A DNA stretch of 64,000 nucleotides, from the NCBI GenBank assembly GCA_032716605.1, contig CM064523.1, positions 45,788,215 through 45,852,214 of the forward strand, written 5' to 3'. The stretch is from Paralithodes platypus. Its lineage: Eukaryota > Arthropoda > Malacostraca > Decapoda > Lithodidae. Below the pieces are notes generated by a model. It was not told the DNA's origin. It searched no databases and saw nothing but the letters and a program-made list of their open reading frames with translations. This document shows, one piece after another, positions 34,448 through 64,000 of the stretch. The position numbers were made by a program, and so were the translations under genes. How positions within the stretch are numbered: the first letter of the stretch is position 1; each line of letters starts with the position of its first letter.

Positions 34448-35037
34448 AATTACAGCCCCTAGAGTAGACCCGTAGATCCACCAAACGGGGAAAACATGAT
34501 ATTAATACACATGCACAAAGCAGGGACAAGGCAATTGGCCACTTGACAGTTTCAGGCTATAAGGAAGTTTGGCCTGTAAACATCGATAGTAAACACAAAT
34601 ACAGTAATTATGTATAGGTTTCTGTTGGATAAATAGTATTTGAATTTGGTTTTATGTATCAATAATGTAAAAACACCGTATTATAGCTTGTTATTCTGCT
34701 AAATACTGATGTCTACACTTCCAAGTGACTTATAGAATGAAACTCGCAAGTAGTCAATTCATACACTCATAGACCGCACATGGATTTTATTCATATATAA
34801 ATTACAGTATACATGTATTGCTGAAACAAGATCAAATTGTATATAGAGTATGTTAATATGAAGCCTCTTAATGTAAATTATTATAATTTTACCACTTCTA
34901 CGAAATGATGCCTTTATGAACTAGGCATACTGATTCACACAATACTTAAATCCTCTAAGATACAAATAGTGAAATATATATTCTAATATAAGTAGTATAT
35001 CAACTGAACTTGTTTTTGTATAGTATAATATTATATA
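34448..35037. other. Non-coding, nothing recognised
   Basis: AT-rich; no gene or repeat family recognised. Confidence 0.5.
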
Positions 35038-35039
35038 CC

Positions 35040-35098
<59 letters not shown>
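35038..35098. repeat. Compound (TA)n-(GA)n microsatellite
   Basis: About 18 TA units pass into about 10 GA units. Confidence 0.96.
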
Positions 35099-35907
35099 CG
35101 CCATGGCAAAAATGTGTCCGCTCTCTATATTAAAGTGTCTGTAGTTTGAAGAGGCTAGGATGCCACCTACCACTTAACAGCTAATCATATCTTTAATTTC
35201 AGCAATAACATGATAGGCCTACAGTATACGATTCTTTACGCAGACTAGCACACTTACGTATTAACATCCTTATCTACTGATCTGAGAATGGTTAACGGTT
35301 TGGATGTCATAACAGCATGAATTACAGAATCTTTACCCAACATCTGTGAACTCTGCAGGCCTACTTAGTAAGGTCGAATCACATTATCATTATTCCTGGC
35401 ATCGTTTCTTTACAACTCGGGTCGGGCAGCTTCTACATGAACATTTAACCAGTCTTCGTGCACCTTCATTAATTAAGTGGTAGTCTAGTTGGCCATAGCA
35501 CTGAACAACAAACCTCCGATGTGTTGTCAGCATACAGTTGCCGATCGAAAAATGCTGTAAATTTGCGTTGGTGTGGCTGCTGTTATGGACATCCTGCCAG
35601 TCACGGTAGTCACCACCGTTTGCTTATACTTTATAGCGAGCTGCGAGTCAGAGTTACGTTGCCCTCTGTGGAGTGAGTGGCTCGGTATAACATGATAGTG
35701 AATATAATCCCTTGGCAGCTAACATTTACCTTGCGTTGTAAGGTAGGTGACAGTGTAAGCGTTTATTAGGGTGTTGAACTTAATGCATGTGCAGTACGTG
35801 GTGGTGTTATTGTTTTGCAACCATTATATTTTGCCAGACGTCCTTGAACAAGCCTTATGGGCGGATGGTCGTATTTATTTGCACATTTATGTATCTGGTT
35901 GTTATTG
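35099..35907. other. Non-coding, nothing recognised
   Basis: No open frame with a motif and no repeat family found. Confidence 0.5.
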
Positions 35908-36316
35908 TTTTAAAGTTTCCTCCGTAGACCTCCATCAAACTTAAAAAACAGCTGCCCAAGACCCTACTTCAAGATACATTATTACATTTTTCGATAGAAA
36001 AATGTCAGATTTTAAGATGTTTGCCCCATCAGTTAGTCAATTTTAAGACCTTTCGCCCCATTTCTTCGTCAATATTTAGACCTTTCGTGATATTTAGGTC
36101 TCATTTTTTTTCCCTGGCGAACGATAGTGACCCTGTAATTTTGGAAGAACCGGCCTTCGGCCGGGACATTATTCTATCGGAAAAAGTACAAATTAATCTA
36201 GAAGGGGGATCTAATGGATGTTTTTTTTTTAAATTTGATGGATGCCTAGAGAAGAAACTAGAAAAATAATGAATACATGCAAAAATCGCCCAAAAAGTGA
36301 ACCATCATTAACCATT
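35908..36316. repeat. MITE-B copy 2, rearranged
   Basis: The first part (35908-36000, TTTCCTCCGTAGACCTCC) is in the orientation of the copy at 44145. The rest (GGCCTTCGGCCGGGACATT and beyond) is in the orientation of the copy at 60152. It ends near GTGAACCATCATTAACC. This is a chimaera or an internal inversion of one family. Confidence 0.65.
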
Positions 36317-36763
36317 AAGACAAATCTCTCGTTCATAAGATACAAAATATATATATAGTATCAAACATTGGTAAAGTGTTATTATCCCTTTCTACAGAAC
36401 GTGTTAGTATCAAAAGGGATGCTAATAACACACATAACAAAGCCACTCCAACAGCTTCCTCTCTCTCCAACACCCCTTCTCCCCTCTCTACACTCTTCAG
36501 AAAAATGGGAAAAGTAGAATGTAGATACGAGGTGCCGTTGTAAAGGCTTATCCCTCAACACCTTCACCTTCACCTGACCTGCACAGTTGCCCATATTAAT
36601 TTGCAAACACAATGATTTGATGTATTAGATGCAACATGGTTGACTTACCAGCTATAAAACTGTTAATTTATCATATGAATTACCTACTGCATTATCATTT
36701 GAAATTCCAATTCAATTATACTATTTTCTTATGTTCTTATGTAAATATAGCTAGAGTCAAATT
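36317..36763. other. Non-coding; short CR1 tail-like octamer near 36725
   Basis: TTCTTATGTTCTTATG at about 36725-36740 looks like the 3' octamer tail of the CR1 family at 17237, without recognisable LINE body. Nothing else is recognised. Confidence 0.45.
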
Positions 36764-36976
36764 GAACCCTTTAAGTACTGGTGATGTCCTTGCATTATAT
36801 TCTGGCTACTATATGACAATTTTACTTAGCTTAGGAAGGACGTCTACCGGTGAAAAAATTACAAATTGTCACATTTAATCCTTTGAGCTACCATATATCC
36901 TTCCTAACCTTCATAAAATTGTCTAAGTGTATATGAAAGAAAATATAAAATACGTAGCCGGTACGGAAATGGTTAA
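36764..36976 (+). repeat. MITE-C copy 1
   Basis: Ends are GAACCCTTTAAGTACTGG and CCGGTACGGAAATGGTTAA, an imperfect inverted repeat of the AACCC-TT-AGTACCAG type shared with copies at 49344 and 52005. The interior has AAATTGTCTAAGTGTATATG, also family-specific. Confidence 0.65.
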
Positions 36977-37113
36977 AATAAGGGACTAACCATATTTTGC
37001 GAAGTCACACACACACAGGCCGTGTTTCATAACCACACACCCTCCCCTCCTGACTCAATTATGATGATGTCATAATGACGTAATCAATTATTATGCAACG
37101 CTCATTTCTACCC

Positions 37114-37591
37114 TTAACCATCGGCGCGCAACATATGTCGAGTCAAAGAAAACGTGCCCATATGCGGGCCTCGACAGATGTCGAGTGCAATTTTGAGCAC
37201 CTAATGTGCTCTGAGAGAGAGCTGAGCGGTGCGAGGAGCATAGATTCCCGCCTGACCGCTCGCCACCACCGCCGTGGGTCGACTGAAATTTATTACACCC
37301 TCCTCCACTCTCTCTCACTCGCTACACAGGGAATTATGTAAGGAAATTACCTTTTTTTAGGGTTTTTGCACTCGTGTTGCACGATCGTTGCAAGAGAACC
37401 AGTGGTCGTAGAAGGATGGTTCGGGTGTCACTGGAAAGCTCTGTTTACGCCCTTTCAGGGATAGATACTTGTATTACGCTCTGGGTCTTGTTTATGCATG
37501 AAAAAGAGCACGGAAACAACCCCATTTAGGGTAAAACCACACGCATGGCGGGTAATAGAAGTTACCGACCCACCCGCTCGTAATGTGTTAA
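37114..37591 (+). repeat. MITE-A copy 2
   Basis: Matches the other A copies in order (GGCGCGCAACATA, CGCCACCACCGCCGTGG, TTGCACGATCGTTGC, CGCCCTTTCAGGGATAG) and ends GTGTTAA at 37585-37591. The left end has a short deletion after TTAACC. Confidence 0.83.
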
Positions 37592-37880
37592 GGGGGGCCA
37601 CCGGCTTTTCTTTTTTATCTTTCTCTCCTGTTCTCCTTTTCTCTGGCTTGTATCCATTCGGCCCCATTCAGCTAACTGTTTTAAGATGTTTATCCCCATC
37701 CAGGTGTCGATTTCTTCCTGGCAAGCGATAGCGAGCCAGCATTGTAAGCTAAGAGGAACCGGCCTTCAGCCGGAACATTTTTCTACCAACAAATGTACAA
37801 ATTTATCTCGAAGGGGGTCTTAAGAGTCTTTTGTAAGCTTGATAGTGGTCTAGGGAGCAAACTAAAACCCTCTCTTAAGA
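37588..37880 (+). repeat. MITE-B copy 3, abutting MITE-A and truncated at its right end
   Basis: It begins TTAAGGGGGG, using the same TTAA that ends the preceding MITE-A. The interior GGCGAGC-like, AACCGGCCTTCAGCCGG and ATTTTTCTACCAACAAATG blocks match the B family. The right terminus is not well preserved. Confidence 0.65.
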
Positions 37881-37928
37881 TGGGGATGAGGCAATTACTC
37901 ACTAGCTTAGAAAACGGGCTATAGGTCC

Positions 37929-38419
37929 TTAACCCCATCAGACCCGGAAGGGCTCTGAGGCACCCATAAATACACCCCCCCGAGCTACCCGGTAGGGCTC
38001 TGAGGCACCCATGAGCTCCAAGCCTGTAAGCTTGGTGTGCGAGGCGTCCGTCCGACGCATGTAAACAACAGCCGGCTGGACCGACGCCCCGCATCTCCGA
38101 CCACAAGAAGGAGTGCGTCGCTTGTTCGTGTGTGCCTGTATGTTATTGTTAAGTATCGAAAACTAGTGTAAAGTGGCTGTTTTTGCCATAAAGTTACTCC
38201 AATGAAATCATCATCACAACTGAACCAGTTGACTTAGAGAGCTCTACTTAATGCCATTCTACAGGTACGAAACACATCTACACATCTATGGGATGCGCGG
38301 GAATGCGGAAGCAAGCAAAATAACAAAGATGCGGCAGCCTAGGCGTAGACTTTTTTCTGCCAAAACCCCCGGATTTCGGGGAATATATATGGAATACATA
38401 GCCGGGGCTAGAGGGTTTT
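37929..38419. repeat. Candidate further TTAA-ended element
   Basis: Ends read TTAACCCCATCAGACCCGG and AGCCGGGGCTAGAGGGTTTTAA-like, a weak inverted repeat. Inside, GGGCTCTGAGGCACCCAT occurs twice (near 37950 and 37993). No second full copy is in the window, so this is tentative. Confidence 0.35.
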
Positions 38420-38519
38420 AAATTGCTAAGGTGATTCTTCTCGACACATCTGAATGTACTTTTTCTATTTCATTATCAACAAGCACAATTTATGAACAAA
38501 TAATACAGTATAGCCATCG

Positions 38520-40160
38520 CCAACATGCCATCCCACTCGGCACCAGGCCCGGACTCTTGGAGTTCGATCCTAATAAAGAAATGTAAGGAAAACACTCTCA
38601 AAACCCCTGGCTATAATGTGGAGAAGGAGTCTAGACACTGGAGAAATACCGGATAGTTTGAAAAACGCAATAATTGCCCCTTTGCATAAAGGAGGGAGTA
38701 AAGCACTACCAAGAAACTATCGCCCAGTAGCTCTGACTTCCCAGATCATTCAAATTTTCGAGCGAGTCCTGCAAGGCAAAATCTCAACAGTTATGGAAAC
38801 AAATGAACTACACAACACTGGTCAACATGGGTTCAGAGCAGGAAGATCATGTCTCTCACAACTATTGGAACATTACGACATAATTCTTAAATCCCTAGAA
38901 GAAAAGAAAAACGTGGATGTCATTTACACCGATTTTGCTAAGGCATTTGATAAATGTGATCATGGTATTATTGCACACAAACTTAAAGCAAAAGGGATAA
39001 CAGGTAAAATCGGAAGGTGGATATACAACTTTCTCGTGAACCGAAAACAATCAGTAGCAGTAAGCCAAGTAACATCTGAGCCTTCAGACGTCAAAAGCTC
39101 AGTTCCCCAAGGAACAGTACTAGCGCCCCTTCTTTTCCTCATTCTAATAAGTGATATAGATGCCAACACAAGACACAGTACAGTATCCTCCTGTGCGGAT
39201 GACACGAAACTGAGTATGATAGTAAAGACACAGGAAGACACGGGCCAACTGCAGGAGGACATAAATAAGGTGTTCCAGTGGACCAGGAAAAATAATATGC
39301 AGTTTAATGAAGACAAATTCCAATTAATACGATACAGGGACGATGATTTCGTTAAAGAGAACACAAATTACATAACAGAACGTAAAGACAATGTGAAAGA
39401 CCATGGGGTGATAATGTCTGAAAATATGGGATTCAAAGAACATAACCAGGTCAAAGTTGTAGCTGCGAAATGGCTAACAGGTTGGATTCTACGTACATTT
39501 AAAACTTGCGGTGAATTGCCTATGATAACACTCTTCAAATCCCTGGTGCTACCGCGGATAGAATACTGTAACGTATTAACATCCCCATAAAAAAGCAGGT
39601 GAAATTAATGACTTAGAAAGTGTACAAAGGAACTTCACCTCACATATAAACTCAGCAAAACAGTTACACTATTGGGAGCGTTTAAAATAACTAAAACTGT
39701 ATTCGTTGGAACGTAGAATGGAACGATACTTAATAATATATATAAATGGAAAATCGCAGAGGGTTTTGTACCAAATCGACATACCCCAATACCGGGCCAA
39801 TAGCAATGCAGTTCAGTGATAGGAGAGGATGGGAATGCGATATCTCCAAGATGAACAATCAGGGTGCTATGGGCTCTCTGCGAGAGGGCTGGTTATCACA
39901 TAGAGGAGCACGTCTCTTCAACAAACTCCCGCGGGAGTAATAGACATGAGAGGCGTCTCGTTAGACAGCTTCAAGAGAGCTCTAGATATCGAACTACAAA
40001 AAGTGCCAGATGAGCCCATCTTCGCAGGGGAGCGCTCCGCCTCTTCGAATAGTCTGCTGCACCAGTTCTCAAACAACAACGAAGGGCGGTGCACTCCTCG
40101 GTGCCACTAGCAAGAGAGGCAAACTCACATAGGTGACATAGGTAGGTATATGAATGAGTA
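38520..40160 (+). pseudogene. LINE fragment (CR1/Jockey group, third family), RT and C terminus
   Basis: The frame 38616-39590 encodes RT: PLHKGGSKALPRNYRPVALTS, QHGFRAGRSCLSQL, YTDFAKAFDKCDHG, SSVPQGTVLAPLLFL and a catalytic box reading SCADDTK, in which Cys replaces the usual Phe/Tyr. After the stop at 39588-39590 the C-terminal domain continues in other frames (DLESVQRNFT, LFNKLPRE, VPDEPIFAGER) to about 40110. The 5' part (PGPDSW) starts near 38540 in another frame. It is 5'-truncated and dead, and lies 210 bases upstream of the P450 start. Confidence 0.85.
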
Positions 40161-40370
40161 ATGGACTCAAATTAGCTGGACGATTTACATGCTGAAGTTA
40201 TTTAGAATATGTTTATAATGGCAAGGGACTGGGGTTCTCGAAAAGGGGCTCCAATCCTGACATTATTCTTGACTTACAGTGTGCTGGCTTAATGATCCAG
40301 AGGGGTTGATAACCTCTGAATTCCTATTTTCACTAATTAACTAATTAATATTGGCAGGTGTGAGGTTAAG

Positions 40371-62596
<22,226 letters not shown>

Positions 62597-63110
62597 TTAT
62601 AATTTACTTCTCTCTATTGGCAGACAACTTAATGCCCGACGAGGTGGCCATGAATGAATCCCCTTCATAATCCTAGGCAATTCGTTTGATTATCTAGCTT
62701 GTTTTCGGGAGATGGTTGGTAGCCAAGTCGACCATTGTTGCTTCACTAATTTTGAGCCCTCGGACAAATTTAAAGAACCTTCGTAATGCAAATATCAGGG
62801 AAAGCATTGATAAGGATATTTAGTTCAGCCTGAGATAGCTTCGATTGTTTTTATACTGCATTAAAGAGTCAGGACTACTTAAACACCTAGTAGTGAAAAA
62901 ATTAACAGTTAGCCTTAGCTACCGAATCCAAGTGTGGATCAAGCATTTGTTCAAAATAGTTCGCTAGCATTAAATTTAAAAAAATCCTGACCACGACTGT
63001 ACAGTTGTAAATATGTATCCCGAAATTTGACAGAAAATATATATGCACTATTTGAGAAGGACCGTTTTATTGACATGTGATGGAGTGATGAAGTTGCTTA
63101 TGTCTTTTGC
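62597..63110 (+). other. Probable P450 3' UTR and flank, with poly(A) signal candidate at 62860
   Basis: ATTAAA at 62860-62865 is a common variant poly(A) signal 264 bases after the stop. No AATAAA occurs closer. The exact 3' end cannot be fixed from sequence alone. Confidence 0.35.
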
Positions 63111-63517
63111 CTAGAGACGCGGGCATACCTCATGAGATGCTCAGAGAGGGAACTGCAAGACTTAGAAAAGTGAGTTACCGATTGAGTGCTCCCCATACAA
63201 GTCTTTCACTTTTCACCTCTTGTTGCTGTTCCCACGGCTCCGGGCATGAAGGTCCCTCTTCCTCTCCTCAGGTGAGTGGCATTTATGCCTTTTTCGTCCA
63301 GGGTTAGGCGGAATCAGCAACATCAAAGGGAGCGGAGCAGGTGAGCCAGCCTCCTGATTCCCTTGGAACCTCAGGGGTATGGTTTGGTATCCCGCAGCTA
63401 GGCCTCAGAGCCTAGGTCACAGAGAATGAGGCAAGTGCTTTTTGGTCCAAAGAGGGTGTACTCTTCAGGGTGGACTCGTGTATCATAGCGATTTTGGGCC
63501 GGTGTTGTTCTGGCTTC
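63111..63517. other. Non-coding flank, nothing recognised
   Basis: Short open frames only. No repeat family identified. Confidence 0.4.
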
Positions 63518-63786
63518 AGCATAACAAGTTCAGTAAAAATTAATAACAATGTCTGGAATGCATTCCTACCCAAATTATTACCAGGGAAGCCAATACTTAT
63601 TCTATCCTGTTCTTGTAGACCTATCGTGATATATTGCATATATATATATATATATATTATATATATGCAATATAACACGATAGGTCTACAAGAACAGGAT
63701 AGAATAAGTATTGGCTTCCCTGGTAATAATTTGGGTAGGAATGCATTCCAGACATTGTTATAAATGTTTACTGAACTTGTTATGCT
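63518..63786. repeat. Long near-perfect palindrome (about 130-base arms)
   Basis: The left arm from AGCATAACAAGTTCAGTAAA (63518) to about 63646 is mirrored by the right arm ending CTGAACTTGTTATGCT (63786) around a TA-repeat centre. I count only a few mismatches. Both arms therefore encode the same short peptide on opposite strands. Confidence 0.93.
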
Positions 63787-63796
63787 AGAGATATGT

Positions 63797-63847
<51 letters not shown>
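63797..63847. repeat. (GA)n microsatellite
   Basis: About 25 uninterrupted AG units directly after the palindrome. Confidence 0.96.
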
Positions 63848-63850
<3 letters not shown>

Positions 63851-63930
63851 ATTTTCTGAGATATAAGAAACAATATTTGAATTAATATTTTCTTGACCCT
63901 GAAACTAAAAGTGTCTGTGGGTGTTATTCT

Positions 63931-64000
63931 TTAACCCTTAAATGGCGGCGCGCAACATAAGTCGAGTATAATAAATCTGGACTATGTGGCGGCGCGCGAC
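63931..64000 (+). repeat. MITE-A copy 5, cut by window end
   Basis: It begins TTAACCCTTAAATGGCGGCG and continues GCAACATAAGTCGAGT and TCTGGACTATGTGGCGGCG, as in the copy at 57442. Confidence 0.85.

Overview
This is eukaryotic, intron-bearing DNA, most likely from a decapod crustacean or close relative. The clues are one spliced cytochrome P450 gene of CYP2 type (similar to the crustacean CYP2L group), dense (TA)n and (GA)n microsatellites, tRNA-derived SINEs, several LINE families and many short TTAA-flanked DNA transposons. Species assignment is inference. Everything outside the P450 exons that I could classify is mobile or simple-repeat DNA.

Layout: 1-7554 is a nearly complete, young Gypsy-type LTR retrotransposon with an odd domain order (the integrase C-terminal module precedes reverse transcriptase). 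An inverted, diverged 3' piece of a sister element abuts it (about 7590-9120). From 9.6 to 40 kb lies a LINE graveyard. It holds a 5'-truncated CR1-like copy (10982-13110), a LINE endonuclease remnant (13234-14050), and a near full-length CR1 element with an SGNH-esterase ORF1 (17237-21527, minus) inserted in an RTE-like LINE (17027-22401, minus). It also holds a Jockey-like LINE (28581-34100, minus) split by a CR1-like LINE with an open ORF2 (29640-32497, minus), and a further LINE at 38520-40160. Minisatellites, microsatellites and MITEs fill the gaps.

The host gene is on the plus strand at 40371-62596: 11 exons that join in phase into a 498-residue microsomal P450 with all signature motifs. 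Its introns hold an RTE-like LINE broken by a MITE (intron 1), a LINE tail (intron 4), and MITE families named here A (about 480 bp), B (about 370 bp), C (about 200 bp), D (about 420 bp) and E (774 bp, long inverted repeats). In seven of ten introns a TTAA-flanked MITE begins only 6-57 nt after the exon.

Intron 9 contains the most unusual object: a 6.4-kb element on the minus strand (53346-59787) with matching terminal inverted repeats and a candidate 3-bp TCT duplication. Its broken gene encodes an N-terminal cysteine-rich region, a central region with conserved acidic motifs, an XPG/FEN-like nuclease region and a C-terminal tesmin/TSO1 CXC domain. It may belong to the Academ superfamily or an undescribed relative. 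The other notable theme is duplicated splice-site sequence at P450 exons 2, 5 and 6.

All calls are from reading the sequence and conceptual translations. No database search was run.
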